The notes under the pieces are model-generated. The model worked only from the letters and a program-made list of their open reading frames with translations, ran no database searches and was not told the DNA's origin. 64,000 nucleotides of DNA from contig NZ_VSFF01000012.1 in assembly GCF_008085905.1 (NCBI RefSeq), forward strand, positions 1 to 64,000. The letters run 5' to 3'. A program made the position numbers and the translations under genes. Shown here in pieces: positions 24,460 through 33,466 of this stretch; positions within the stretch are counted from its first letter, which is position 1, and every line of letters begins with the position of its first letter. Source of the stretch: Actinomadura syzygii. GTDB lineage: Bacteria > Actinomycetota > Actinomycetes > Streptosporangiales > Streptosporangiaceae.

Positions 24460-25962
24460 TCAGCGGAGCGGGCCGGTGGCGACGGTGATCGTCCCGCCGG
24501 GGAGCCAGCTCGTGCCCGAGTGCGGATGCTGCGCGAGCACCGCGGGCGGCATCAGGTTGACGAGCGACGCCGAGTACAGCCGGGCCGGGCCGGTGTCCGC
24601 GGCGCCCCGCCACGCGCGGAACCCGGCGGCGGACGGCGTCTCGTCCGGGAACCGGGACCGCAGCTCGGCGGCGTACCGCAGCGGCTCGGGGTCGCGCGGG
24701 GAGAACCGCAGCGGCAGCATCTGCCCGGCCGGGACGGCGAGCAGCGGCGCGGTGAGCAGCCACGGCGCGAGGTAGGCGCCCTGCCCGCGCAGCGCGCCCC
24801 GGGCCAGGTCGCGGAGCGTCGCGTCCGCCCCCGACCAGCCCGCCACGACGACGACCGGACGGTCGGCCGCCGCCTTCGCCGCGACCGTCACCCCGGCCTT
24901 CGCGCACGCCTCCCGCACGACCGCCTCCGCCGCCGCCGAGCGCGGCGACCCGTCGCCGACCAGGTGGACGGACCGGACGCGCCGCCCGGCGATGAACGCG
25001 ACCGTCGCGCGGAGCGCGTCCGCGTCCGCCGCGTCGAGCCGGTCGGCCGGGCACGGGACGTCCGCGCCGCGCGTCCCCGCGACCAGCGCCCCGAGCGCGG
25101 CGCTCGCGCATTCCGGGCCGTCCGTGCGCAGCCGTGGTGACGCGGGCTGCACACGTCCGGTGTCGACCGCGACGGACGCCGTCCGCCCGCCCGAGCCGAC
25201 GTACAGGGTGCTGCGCCCGGACGGCAGCCACACCGTCCGCCAGGTGCCGGGCGCGCCCGCCAGCCGCTCCGTGGCGCTCAGCCGGTCGCGCGACGTCCCC
25301 ACCGAGACCGGGGCGTCGCCCGCGTGGACGAGGTTCCACCCCGGCCGCTGCGGCGTCACGAGGATCGACGGCCGCGCGCCGCCGAGCGCGACGTCGCGCA
25401 GCAGCGGGACGCCGGGCACGGCGCGGTCCGGGCCCGGCGCGGCGGCGGTGAGCGAGCCGCTCGCGACGATCGCCGCGAGCGCGCCCGCCAGCACGGTGCC
25501 GACCGCGACCGAGCGCCGGGGGTGGGGGAGCAGGCGCGGCGCCGCGAGCGCGACCGCCGCCAGGGCGAGCGCCAGGACGACGCGGTCCACGGCCACGAGG
25601 TAGCCGACCGCGCCGACCGCCGCCGCGACCGACACGGCGGCCGTCAGCCGCCGGGACGGCGGTCCGGTGCGCGGCCGGAGCAGCGCGGCGCCCGCGACGA
25701 CGGCGGTGGCGAGCAGCGCGACGACGCGGATCGCCGTCGTCGGCCAGCCGCCGCCGGACACCGCGCCGTGCCCGCCGTGCCCGCCGTCCGCCCAGGCCGT
25801 GAAAGCCGGAGCGGCGAGGGCCGGGGCGGCCGCGACCAGCAGCGCCCCGAGCGCGGCCGTCCGCACCGCTCCACGTGCCGCCGTCCGCGCGTCGGCGGAC
25901 GGGGAGCGGCGGGACGGCCGCGCACGTTCCCGGCCGTGCCCGACGTCAGCGGACGTCGGCAT
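24460..25962 (-). CDS. Membrane protein with extracellular domain, coupled to SBP56-like gene
   Basis: 500-aa protein that I do not recognise. Residues 1-45 hold a hydrophobic signal-like segment, followed by ADGGHGGHG, a His-rich patch that could bind copper. Three to four further hydrophobic segments lie in residues 60-170. The rest (about 175-500) is an extracytoplasmic region with an ADP-like VVVVAGWSGADATLRDLARG block and a single AECASAAL/DVPCPADRL Cys pair. The region around RSVHLVGDGS recalls cell-wall-binding-2-like repeats, but weakly. It overlaps the end of the upstream propeller gene by 17 bases, so the two products probably act together at the cell surface. Confidence 0.6.
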   Translation of the reverse strand: MPTSADVGHGRERARPSRRSPSADARTAARGAVRTAALGALLVAAAPALAAPAFTAWADGGHGGHGAVSGGGWPTTAIRVVALLATAVVAGAALLRPRTGPPSRRLTAAVSVAAAVGAVGYLVAVDRVVLALALAAVALAAPRLLPHPRRSVAVGTVLAGALAAIVASGSLTAAAPGPDRAVPGVPLLRDVALGGARPSILVTPQRPGWNLVHAGDAPVSVGTSRDRLSATERLAGAPGTWRTVWLPSGRSTLYVGSGGRTASVAVDTGRVQPASPRLRTDGPECASAALGALVAGTRGADVPCPADRLDAADADALRATVAFIAGRRVRSVHLVGDGSPRSAAAEAVVREACAKAGVTVAAKAAADRPVVVVAGWSGADATLRDLARGALRGQGAYLAPWLLTAPLLAVPAGQMLPLRFSPRDPEPLRYAAELRSRFPDETPSAAGFRAWRGAADTGPARLYSASLVNLMPPAVLAQHPHSGTSWLPGGTITVATGPLR

Positions 25963-27748
25963 CGGAGACCGCGAACAGGACGCCGTGCGGGCGGGCGTCG
26001 CCCGTCGCGCCGTGCGGCCACTCGGCCCGGTTGAACTCCACGCACGGGTGGCCGGTGCGCTCGTCCTTGAACCGCTGGTCCAGCGACAGCTGCTGCTTCG
26101 GCGAGATGTTCACCATGCAGACCCGGTGGTCGCCGTCGAACGGCGTCGCCGCGACGAAGTAGTTCGCCATCGCGAGCCGGTCCGGCCGCCGCGTCTCCCG
26201 GTAGAGGCCGTCGTAGCCCGGCCGGAAGTTGTCCAGTGCCGCCCAGTGCGGGCCGCCGGACGTCGGGTCCTCGATCGGCAGGACGCTCACCAGCGACGGG
26301 CAGTCGGGCTCGCGGCCGCCGCGGGTCGTCTCGTCCAGCGTGTCGATGCTGCACTGGGTCTTCTTGCCCGACGCGACGAGCTTGCGGATGTCGAGCACGT
26401 ACACCATGCCGGTGTCCTTGCCGCCGGACGACTCGTCCCCCCGGCGCATGACCGTGTGGTACAGGTACTTGTCGTCGGCGCTGGTCTGGAGCCAGGCGCC
26501 GCCGTCCATGCCGACGCGGTTCTCCAGTTGCGGGGCGAGCCTGGTGAACGCGGTGGTGTCGTCGAACACCTCGCGCCACTTCGGCTTCGGGTCGGTGATG
26601 TCGGGCGTGTAGAAGATGGAAGCGCCGCCCATCGTCGACGCGAACGCGCCCCGGTGCCGACGCTCGTTGGTGACCGTCGTCTCCATCACGACGCGCGGCT
26701 CCTCGTAGGTGCCGAACGGCTCCTTGCGCGGGCCGTCGGGCAGGTGCGAGACCGACAGCAGCTTCGGACGGTCCCGCTTCGCGATGTCGTAGATCCGCAC
26801 CGTGTCGCGGGTGATGTAGAAGTCGGCGGGCGGCGTCCCGAGCAGGTTGCGGACCTCGGCGAAGTCGCTGGTGATGAGCCGGTTCAGGTCCTCGCGCGCC
26901 TGGATGCCGTGCGGGTTCGCGCAGCTCGGCGGGTCGAGCTGCGGGATGCTGTGGCAGGTCTCGGCCTCGGGTCCCTTCGTGGCGGCCGGGTACTCGACCC
27001 GCACCTTGCCGTTCTGGTCCAGCCGGAGCACCTCGCCGGGCGTACCGCCCGCGCCGTTGCCGATCCGCGTCTCGCCGTGCGTGTACGTGCAGGGGCCGGA
27101 CACGTTGGGGCCGCCCATGTAGGCGCCGTAGGCGGTGCCGTCCTTGAGCGTCCAGAAGGCGTCCGGGACGGTCCCGCAGGGCGTGTCGGTCGGCGTGACG
27201 ACGCCGCTGAGCTTGATCTTCGGGAGCTGGCCGACGTCGAACACGTACGTGGTGTCGCTGAGCAGCCCGCCCGCGAAGACCTTGTCGCCCTTGTGCCACA
27301 CGTACTGCATGTGGTGCGGCTCGTTCTGCAGCGTCGGGCCGAGGGTCGCCGTGTTGACGACCTTGCCGTAGTCGGGGGAGCCGCGCGTCGCGTCGATCAC
27401 CGCGAGGAAGTCGGGGTCGGCCGAGCCCTTCGCGCCGGTCTTCCCGTGCGCGGCGTGGCCCTTGCCGCCCGCCTCGGGGCCCGCGTCGCCCGTCCAGACC
27501 AGCAGCCACTCCTTGCGGTGGCCGCGCGCGTCCTTACCGCGAACGATGTGGTTCGTGACCGTGTAGTCGGTGCCGTCGCCGCCCTTGAAGCTGGACGTGC
27601 TGACGGCCGCGTCGGCGGCGCCGGCGTCCGCGCCGGCGGCGGGCTGGAACCCGACGCCGGCCACCAGCAGGCCGGCGGCCGCCGCCCCGAGCGCGGCGAG
27701 CGCGGGCGTTCTTCGGCGCGGGAACGAGCGCGGTTGAATGCTGGCCAT
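25946..27748 (-). CDS. Secreted SBP56/methanethiol oxidase-like beta-propeller
   Basis: 600-aa exported protein with an N-terminal signal containing a basic RRR run and a long hydrophobic stretch ending near GVGFQPAAGADA. The body resembles selenium-binding protein 56 / methanethiol oxidase propellers: NEPHHMQYVWHKGDKVFAGG, TTYVFDVGQL, NPHGIQAREDLNRLITSDFA, and ARPHGVLFAV near the end. In that family such His residues bind copper. It is about 120 residues longer than typical SBP56, with extra loops. The substrate may be a thiol or an apocarotenoid-like molecule; this is inferred. The ATG at 27748 has a GGAGAAGG site. The downstream membrane protein is translationally coupled. Confidence 0.65.
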   Translation of the reverse strand: MASIQPRSFPRRRTPALAALGAAAAGLLVAGVGFQPAAGADAGAADAAVSTSSFKGGDGTDYTVTNHIVRGKDARGHRKEWLLVWTGDAGPEAGGKGHAAHGKTGAKGSADPDFLAVIDATRGSPDYGKVVNTATLGPTLQNEPHHMQYVWHKGDKVFAGGLLSDTTYVFDVGQLPKIKLSGVVTPTDTPCGTVPDAFWTLKDGTAYGAYMGGPNVSGPCTYTHGETRIGNGAGGTPGEVLRLDQNGKVRVEYPAATKGPEAETCHSIPQLDPPSCANPHGIQAREDLNRLITSDFAEVRNLLGTPPADFYITRDTVRIYDIAKRDRPKLLSVSHLPDGPRKEPFGTYEEPRVVMETTVTNERRHRGAFASTMGGASIFYTPDITDPKPKWREVFDDTTAFTRLAPQLENRVGMDGGAWLQTSADDKYLYHTVMRRGDESSGGKDTGMVYVLDIRKLVASGKKTQCSIDTLDETTRGGREPDCPSLVSVLPIEDPTSGGPHWAALDNFRPGYDGLYRETRRPDRLAMANYFVAATPFDGDHRVCMVNISPKQQLSLDQRFKDERTGHPCVEFNRAEWPHGATGDARPHGVLFAVSDADVR

Positions 27749-27956
27749 GACCTTCTCCTGAGTTTCCGCAGCGGGATCGCCAATTGGCGTCAATTTACTA
27801 CACGAATAACCGCCTTCCTAGGTCGGGAAATCAATCACTGTGTTTTATAACTCGGTTATTTAATGGGCTGATGAGTGAGCAATCCAGAAGATGGACAAGG
27901 GCTCGCGAGATTACTTTGCTTGGCGTTGTGGGGGTGCCTCGAAGAGGAGGATTCCG
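27749..27956. promoter_or_regulatory. Divergent promoter region with two inverted repeats
   Basis: 208-base AT-richer region between the SBP56-like gene (minus) and the ligase gene (plus). It contains the perfect palindrome CGCCAATTGGCG (27778-27789) and a long-range inverted repeat AATAACCG (27805-27812) / CGGTTATT (27853-27860). These are good candidate sites for a regulator that acts on both directions. Confidence 0.55.
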
Positions 27957-29288
27957 GTGGCCGAGTACTCCGTTCTGCAACGCCGCCGCCCGGCGTTCGA
28001 CGCGGACGCCTTCGAGGGCGCCGTCGCCGACTTCGAGTTCGCCCGCGCGCGGGTTCCCTTCTTTCGGCGAGAAGGGCGTGAGCAAGGCCCCGCGCGGATC
28101 GACGGGCCGGCGGATTGGGCGCGCGTTCCGCTCACCCGCCGCGCCGACTATCGCGCCGATTTCCCGCGCGGGGTGCTCGCGCGGGGCCGGACCCTGGGCG
28201 AGCCGGGAACCCTCGTCCAGGGGAGCGGCGGAGTGGGCGACGACCGGGTCGCGACCGCAGTGCGAGCCGTCCTCCTGGCCGCGCGGCGGGCCGTGACGCT
28301 GGCCGCCCACCCGCCGCTCCGGGACGCGATCCTCGGCGGCGCGTCCGGGCGGTCGGCCCGGTACACCGCCCCCGAGTGCTCGGGCGTCGAGTGCGCCAGC
28401 CCGTACACCCCGATGGAGCGGCGGACGCTCGGCGACGGGACGCTCGTCCTGCCGTCCACGCCGGACCCGCTCGCCGCCCCCGACGCCCTGCTCGGCCGCG
28501 CCGCCGACGAGCTGCGCGCGCACGCCCCCGCCTGGCTGGAGGCGGACGCGACGGCCCTCGCCTTCCTGCTCCGCCGCCTCGCCGCCGCGGGACGCGAGGC
28601 GCCGCCGGTCGGCGCGATCGTCCTGACGTACACGCCCGCCACCCGGGTGGCGCGCCGCCGGATCGCCGAGCACTGCGGCCCGGCGGTCGTCGCGGAGGCG
28701 GTGACGATGTCGGAGTTCGGCTGGCTCGCCGTCGAATGCCCGCGCGGGCTCACGCACCTGAACAACCGGTCCTACTTCGTGGAGCCGCTCGCGGGCGGCG
28801 GCCGCCCGGCCGCGCCCGGCGAACTGGCCGAAATGGTCGTGACCAGCGTCGGCGACCGCCTGTCCCCGCACATCAGGTACCGGACGGGCGACCTCTACCG
28901 GGTGTGGGACGAACCGTGCCCCTGCGGCTCCGACCTGCCGCTCTGCCGCTTCGAGGGGCGCTCGGGCACGCTGCTCACCGTCCCCGGACGTCCAGCGCCG
29001 ATCGGGGCGCGCGACGTCGACCGCGCCGTCGGCGACTGCCCCGAGCTGGACGTCTACCAGGTCAGCCAGCACCGGGAGGACGAGGTGCGCGTCGAGTACG
29101 TCCCGAACGTCAAGGACACGCGGGCGCTGGAGGACGGCCTGGTCGAACGCCTCCGGGCCCTGCTCGGCGAGCGGGTCCGGCTGACGGCGTCCGCCGTCCG
29201 CTACCTGCCCGCCGGACCGGACGGCCGCCTCCGCCCCTGCGTCTCCGACCTGCCCGTCCGTCCCCTGGACCAGGAGAGGCCAGCATGA
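27957..29288 (+). CDS. PaaK/coenzyme F390 synthetase-like adenylating ligase
   Basis: 443-aa member of the AMP-forming ligase group that includes phenylacetate-CoA ligase and F390 synthetase. Diagnostic parts are YRTGDLYRVW and EPCPCGSDLPLCRFEGRSG, with a short C-terminal domain (VYQVSQHREDEVRVEYVPNV). The usual Ser/Thr/Gly-rich phosphate loop is replaced by a degenerate LVQGSGGVGDDRV, so activity or nucleotide use may be altered. The GTG start has GAGGAGG 6-7 bases upstream. It overlaps the cysteine desulfurase gene by ATGA, a strong sign of joint function: an acyl adenylate and a persulfide donor could together make a thiocarboxylate. This last idea is inference. Confidence 0.75.
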   Translation: MAEYSVLQRRRPAFDADAFEGAVADFEFARARVPFFRREGREQGPARIDGPADWARVPLTRRADYRADFPRGVLARGRTLGEPGTLVQGSGGVGDDRVATAVRAVLLAARRAVTLAAHPPLRDAILGGASGRSARYTAPECSGVECASPYTPMERRTLGDGTLVLPSTPDPLAAPDALLGRAADELRAHAPAWLEADATALAFLLRRLAAAGREAPPVGAIVLTYTPATRVARRRIAEHCGPAVVAEAVTMSEFGWLAVECPRGLTHLNNRSYFVEPLAGGGRPAAPGELAEMVVTSVGDRLSPHIRYRTGDLYRVWDEPCPCGSDLPLCRFEGRSGTLLTVPGRPAPIGARDVDRAVGDCPELDVYQVSQHREDEVRVEYVPNVKDTRALEDGLVERLRALLGERVRLTASAVRYLPAGPDGRLRPCVSDLPVRPLDQERPA

Positions 29289-30514
29289 TCGACACGGAGT
29301 CCGTCACCGACCTGCCGAGGCGCGTCCGCGCCGACTTCCCGATCCTCGGACGCCGCGTGGACGGGCGCGACCTCGTCTACCTGGACAACGCCGCCACCAC
29401 CCTCAAGCCGCGCCCCGTCGTCGACGAGCTGACCCGCTACTACACCGAGGTCAGCGCGAACATCCACCGGGGCAAGCACCGGCTCTCCGAGACCGCGTCG
29501 GCGGACTTCGAGGCGGTGCGCCGCCAGGTCGCGCACTTCGCGGGCGTGCGCGGCGACGAGGTCGTGTTCACGCTGAACACCACGGAGGCGCTGAATCTCG
29601 TCGCGTCCGGGCTGGGCCTCGGGTCGGGCGACGTGGTGCTCGTCCCGTTCGACGGGCACCACTCGAACGCGCTGCCGTGGCGGCGGCACGCCCGCGCGCG
29701 GCACATCCCCGTCGACGGCTCGGGCCGCGTCGACCTCGAAGCCTACGAGAAGCTGCTGCGCGGCCGTCCCCGCGTGGTGGCGCTCAGCCACTGCTCGAAC
29801 GTGACCGGGGTGTACGCGCCCGTCCAGAAGATGGCGACGATGGCGAAGGAGGCGGGCGCGGTCACGGTCGTGGACGCCGCCCAATCGGCCCCGCACGGGC
29901 GGCTGCACTTCGACGACGTCGACTTCTTCGCCTTCTCCGCCCACAAGATGCTCGGCCCGACCGGTGTGGGCGTCCTGTGCGGGGCGGACGGCGCGCTCTC
30001 CCTCCTCGACCCGCCGAACCTCGGCGGCGGGACGGTCGACTGGGTCGACACCGAGCGGTATCAGCTGCGCCGCCCGCCGCACCGCCTGGAGGCGGGCACG
30101 CCCAACATCGGCGGCGTCTACGGGCTCGGCGCGGCGATCGCCTACCTGGACCGGATCGGCGCCGCCGCCCTCGCCGCGCACGACCGGGCGCTCGCCCGGC
30201 GGCAGGCCGCGGAGGCGCTCGCCCGGCCCTACCTGCGGGTCCTCGGGCCCGTGTCGCCGTCCGCCGACCGGTCCGCGACGATCAGCCTCGCGATCCGCGG
30301 GGTGCGGAACCTGCGGGAGGTCGCGCGGATCCTCAGCGACTCCTACGGGATCATGTGCCGGTCCGGGCACATGTGCGCGCAGCCGCTGGTCGACAGCTTC
30401 ACCGACAACGAGGTGCTGCGGATCTCCGCCTACCTCTACAACGACGAGGGCCAGGTCGCGCGGGTGTTCGCCGCGCTGGACGAGATCGTCGAGACCGTCG
30501 CCGCCCCCGCCTGA
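29285..30514 (+). CDS. SufS-type cysteine desulfurase
   Basis: 409-aa PLP enzyme of the group II (SufS/CsdA) cysteine desulfurases, which move sulfur from L-cysteine to an active-site Cys. Seen here: DLVYLDNAATTLKPRPVVDE at the N-terminus, NIHRGKHRLSETASADFE, the Schiff-base Lys221 in FFAFSAHKMLGPTGVGVL, and the persulfide Cys364 in CRSGHMCAQP. No other suf gene (sufB, sufC, sufD, sufU) is nearby, so this is unlikely to be the housekeeping copy. It is translationally coupled to an adenylating ligase, which points to dedicated sulfur delivery for a small molecule. Confidence 0.9.
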   Translation: MIDTESVTDLPRRVRADFPILGRRVDGRDLVYLDNAATTLKPRPVVDELTRYYTEVSANIHRGKHRLSETASADFEAVRRQVAHFAGVRGDEVVFTLNTTEALNLVASGLGLGSGDVVLVPFDGHHSNALPWRRHARARHIPVDGSGRVDLEAYEKLLRGRPRVVALSHCSNVTGVYAPVQKMATMAKEAGAVTVVDAAQSAPHGRLHFDDVDFFAFSAHKMLGPTGVGVLCGADGALSLLDPPNLGGGTVDWVDTERYQLRRPPHRLEAGTPNIGGVYGLGAAIAYLDRIGAAALAAHDRALARRQAAEALARPYLRVLGPVSPSADRSATISLAIRGVRNLREVARILSDSYGIMCRSGHMCAQPLVDSFTDNEVLRISAYLYNDEGQVARVFAALDEIVETVAAPA

Positions 30515-30525
30515 CCCGGCTGGAG

Positions 30526-30549
30526 CCCGGCTCGGATCGCCGAGCCGGG
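30526..30549 (+). terminator. Hairpin terminator after cysteine desulfurase
   Basis: A 10-base perfect stem (CCCGGCTCGG / CCGAGCCGGG) with an ATCG loop, 12 bases after the stop codon. It ends the ligase-desulfurase unit before the convergent TetR gene. Confidence 0.75.
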
Positions 30550-30606
30550 TGGTCAGGCGGGGTGGTCGGGCCGGTCTGGCCGGGCGGGCGTCAGGCCGGG
30601 CGGGTG

Positions 30607-31305
30607 TCAGGCGGAGCGGGCGGCGACGCCGTCCTGCTTGAGCGTCCACGGGCGGATCAGCTCGTCCTCCAGCCGCCGTCCGGACGCCTCGACCGACCGC
30701 GCCGCGGTCTCCGGGTCGTCGCCGACGCCGACCATCAGCGACACGAGCTGCGCCTCGAAGCACGTCTCCGCGTCGTAGGGCGGGATGAGGTAGCCGCCGA
30801 GCTCCAGGATGACGAGGCCGTGTGTCGCGCTCCACATCTGGTGCGCGACGAGGCCCGCGTCGTCCGCGCGGAAGCGGCCGGCGGCGATGCAGCGCCCGGC
30901 GCAGGTCGCGACCCGGGTCAGCGTGTACCGCCCGTGCTGCCGGTCCTCCTCGGACAGGCTGAACCCGGCGAGGGACGCGGCGCCGAACATCACCGCGTAC
31001 AGGTGCGGGTTCTGCATCGCGTTGTGCCGGTAGGCGCGGCCGAGGAGGGCCATGTCCGCCACCGGGTCGTCCGAGGCGCGGATCAGGCTGAAATGGTTCT
31101 CCAGCCGAGCGAAACCCTCGTAGACGATCTCTCTCGCCAATCCGGCCATGCCGCCGAAATTGGTGTAGACCGGCATTGTTGAACTGCCCGCCTCGGCCGC
31201 TATCCGGCGCGCGGACAATGCTTGCGGCCCTTCTTCGGAAAGCAGTCTCGCGGCGACGTCCAAGAGTAGGGAACGCGCTTCGGGATCGACCTTTCTGGGG
31301 CTCAT
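30607..31305 (-). CDS. TetR regulator with WHG-type C-terminal domain
   Basis: 232-aa TetR-family repressor. The DNA-binding part is EARSLLLDVAARLLSEEGPQ, ALSARRIAAEAGSSTMPVYT and the NFGGMAGLAREIVYEGF helix. The C-terminal ligand-binding region includes QNPHLYAVMFGAA and AHQMWSATHGLVILELGGYL, typical of the TetR_C_33/WHG group, whose members have a Trp-His-Gly-like motif (here SATHG). The ATG at 31305 (MSPRKVDPEARS) is preferred over the longer start. It is divergent from the DinB-like gene at 31506 and likely regulates it or itself. Confidence 0.85.
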   Translation of the reverse strand: MSPRKVDPEARSLLLDVAARLLSEEGPQALSARRIAAEAGSSTMPVYTNFGGMAGLAREIVYEGFARLENHFSLIRASDDPVADMALLGRAYRHNAMQNPHLYAVMFGAASLAGFSLSEEDRQHGRYTLTRVATCAGRCIAAGRFRADDAGLVAHQMWSATHGLVILELGGYLIPPYDAETCFEAQLVSLMVGVGDDPETAARSVEASGRRLEDELIRPWTLKQDGVAARSA

Positions 31306-31505
31306 CCGGCAGGCATTCCCTTCCGCGCGCAAGCGCTCCCCGCTGCCTTTGCACGGCTCAGCCTAGCGACGCCCCGTGTCGATCATCTTCTCCGAGCTTG
31401 CGCAGTGCGCCCGGCCGTCTTGACCGCCGCCTCCGCGTCGGGTTCCGTCGCAGTTGACAAGCATTCCCGGCGGACCGCCGCTCGGCGGAGAGGAGCGTGC
31501 CGCCC

Positions 31506-32357
31506 ATGGCCGCACCGGTGACATCCGACCAGCTGCAGTCCGCGCGACGGGCCGTCGACAAGGCCACCCGCAGATTCGGCGACCTGCTCTCGGACGTCTC
31601 CGACCCCGCGGCGATGGCGACCAGGGACTGGACGGTCGCCGACACCGCCGCGCACGTCGCGACCATCGCGCGCCTCTACACCGCCCTCGTCCGCGGCCCC
31701 CGCGAGCCGCTCCCCTTCGACGGCATGGACGGGCTGCGGACGGCCACCGTCGACACCGTCGCCGACCTCAACGAGGTGATGCTCGGCCAGTTCCGCGAGC
31801 GGGACCCGGCCGAGATCGCCGCCGCGCTGCGCGCCGACGTCGCGGACGTCCTGGAGGTCAGCGCGGGCGCGGAGCCCGGCGAGCCGGTCCACTGGCTGGG
31901 CGGGGCACGCGTCCCGATGGCGGGCCTGCTCGCGCACCTGCTGAACGAGATCCAGCTCCACGGCCGCGACATCGCCCGCGCGAGCCGCGCGGACTGGACC
32001 ATCCCGCCGGGCGACATCGGCATGTTCTTCGAACTGTTCGTCGCGGGGATGACCCGCAACGGCCTCGGCCACCTGCTGGACTCGACCGCGCCGCCGCCGC
32101 GCCGCCGCGTCGCCGTCGAGTTCCGGTCCAGGCACATGACGCCGGTCACGATCGTGCTCCAGGACCGGCGGGTCTTCGTCGAGGAGCCGGGCGGCGACGT
32201 CGACGTCCGGCTGACGTTCGACCCGCCCGCGCTCAGCCTGATGCTCTTCGGGCGCATCAGCAAGGCACGCGCCCTCCTCAGCGGGCGGGTGGTGGTCCGG
32301 GGACGTCGCCCGTGGCTGCTGCCCGTCTTCATGCGCACGGTCCGCTTTCCCGGATGA
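31506..32357 (+). CDS. DinB-like / maleylpyruvate isomerase-fold protein
   Basis: 283-aa protein with an N-terminal DinB four-helix bundle, as in mycothiol-dependent maleylpyruvate isomerases. Visible parts are RDWTVADTAAHVATIARLYT (first metal-site His in TAAHV) and LNEIQLHGRDIARA (second His), followed by an SCP2-like domain (RVAVEFRSRHMTPVTIVLQD to the end). Such proteins are often mycothiol-dependent transferases. The ATG at 31506 has a GAGAGGAG site 11 bases before it. It is followed 39 bases later by a membrane protein gene and is divergent from the TetR gene. The substrate is unknown. Confidence 0.75.
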   Translation: MAAPVTSDQLQSARRAVDKATRRFGDLLSDVSDPAAMATRDWTVADTAAHVATIARLYTALVRGPREPLPFDGMDGLRTATVDTVADLNEVMLGQFRERDPAEIAAALRADVADVLEVSAGAEPGEPVHWLGGARVPMAGLLAHLLNEIQLHGRDIARASRADWTIPPGDIGMFFELFVAGMTRNGLGHLLDSTAPPPRRRVAVEFRSRHMTPVTIVLQDRRVFVEEPGGDVDVRLTFDPPALSLMLFGRISKARALLSGRVVVRGRRPWLLPVFMRTVRFPG

Positions 32358-32396
32358 GCCGTGCGCCCACCCCCGTTTCCCGATGCGGAGGCCACC

Positions 32397-33356
32397 GTGA
32401 CCCGAGCAGCCGAACCCTCGCCGATCACCGTCCCGAAGCCCGCGCCGGCGTTCGTCGTCGGCGCCTTCCCCCGCAGGCGCCTGCTGGTCCTCGCGGCCAG
32501 CGTCCTCGCGGGATTCCTGCTGACCGTCGTCTGGTCGGCGGAGTTCGTCGACCAGACCATCGGTGACAACGTGGCCGACACCCTCCTCGGCCACCACGCG
32601 AAGGGCACCCCCATCGCCGGGACGATGGCGGGCATCGCGTTCGCCCTCGCGTCCGGTGTCGCGGGCACCTTCACCGCCTGCAACATCGCCGTGTTCGGCG
32701 CGCTCGCCCCCATGGTCGGACGCCGGTCCAAGCGCGACCGCCTCGTCCAGGCGCTCAGGCCGCTGGGCTGGCTGTCGGTCGGCATGATCTCCGTGTCGGC
32801 CACGTACGGCGCGGTCGTCGGGCTCGTCGGCACCCACATGCCGCAGTTCCAGACGACGAAGACCATGGACGTGTGGACCCCGCGCCTGATCCAGGCGATG
32901 GTCGTGTTCGGGATCATCGGGGTGACGCTGATCTGCCTCGGGCTGTCCGCGCTCGGCATCATCCCCGACCCGCTCGCCCGGCTGTCGGCGAAGCACCCGA
33001 ACGCGCCGCTGGTCGTCATGGGCGCGCTCATCGGCGGCTTCCTGGTCGGACGCCCGTTCGCCCTGTTCCGGCAGATGTTCCGGGACGCGGCCGAGAGCCA
33101 CAACCCGCTCTACGGCGCCGCGGCGTTCAGCCTCCAGTCCCTCGGCAACATCGTGATCCTGTCCGTGCTGTTCCTCGCCGTCGTCCTGCTGGCCGGGAAC
33201 CGGCTCCAGGGCTGGCTGGCCGCGAAGCCCGGACGCGCGTCCGGCATGGTGGCGGCCCCGCTGCTCACCGCGGGCGTCTTCACCGTCCTGTACTGGAACG
33301 TGCGGATCCTCGGTTCCCGCGACCTCATCTGGTACCCGCTGGCGCCCTGGACGTAG
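32397..33356 (+). CDS. Polytopic membrane protein, CcdA/DsbD-like topology
   Basis: 319-aa integral membrane protein with about seven hydrophobic segments. The order of segments, with AFALASGVAGTFTACNIAVF and the later VVMGALIGGFLVGRPFALFR, recalls the half-repeats of CcdA/DsbD electron carriers. However, the paired Cys of that family is not evident; only one membrane Cys (in TACN) and one in LICLGL are seen. The GTG at 32397 has a GCGGAG site. It lies directly after the DinB-like gene, so the two are probably one operon. Its function is unassigned. Confidence 0.6.
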   Translation: MTRAAEPSPITVPKPAPAFVVGAFPRRRLLVLAASVLAGFLLTVVWSAEFVDQTIGDNVADTLLGHHAKGTPIAGTMAGIAFALASGVAGTFTACNIAVFGALAPMVGRRSKRDRLVQALRPLGWLSVGMISVSATYGAVVGLVGTHMPQFQTTKTMDVWTPRLIQAMVVFGIIGVTLICLGLSALGIIPDPLARLSAKHPNAPLVVMGALIGGFLVGRPFALFRQMFRDAAESHNPLYGAAAFSLQSLGNIVILSVLFLAVVLLAGNRLQGWLAAKPGRASGMVAAPLLTAGVFTVLYWNVRILGSRDLIWYPLAPWT

Positions 33357-33376
33357 ATCCCTTCGTTCGCGAACGC

Positions 33377-33410
33377 CGAAAGCCGACCAGGGGAACCTGG
33401 TCGGCTTTCG
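33377..33410. terminator. Bidirectional hairpin terminator
   Basis: A 15-base perfect stem (33377-33391 with 33396-33410) with a GGAA loop between the convergent membrane protein and DoxX genes. The stem has AAA on one side and TTT on the other, which suits termination both ways. Confidence 0.85.
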
Positions 33411-33466
33411 CGCGGGTCCGGGCCGGGACCGGGCTGGGGTCGTGCTGGGCTGGTCCGGGGCTCGGC

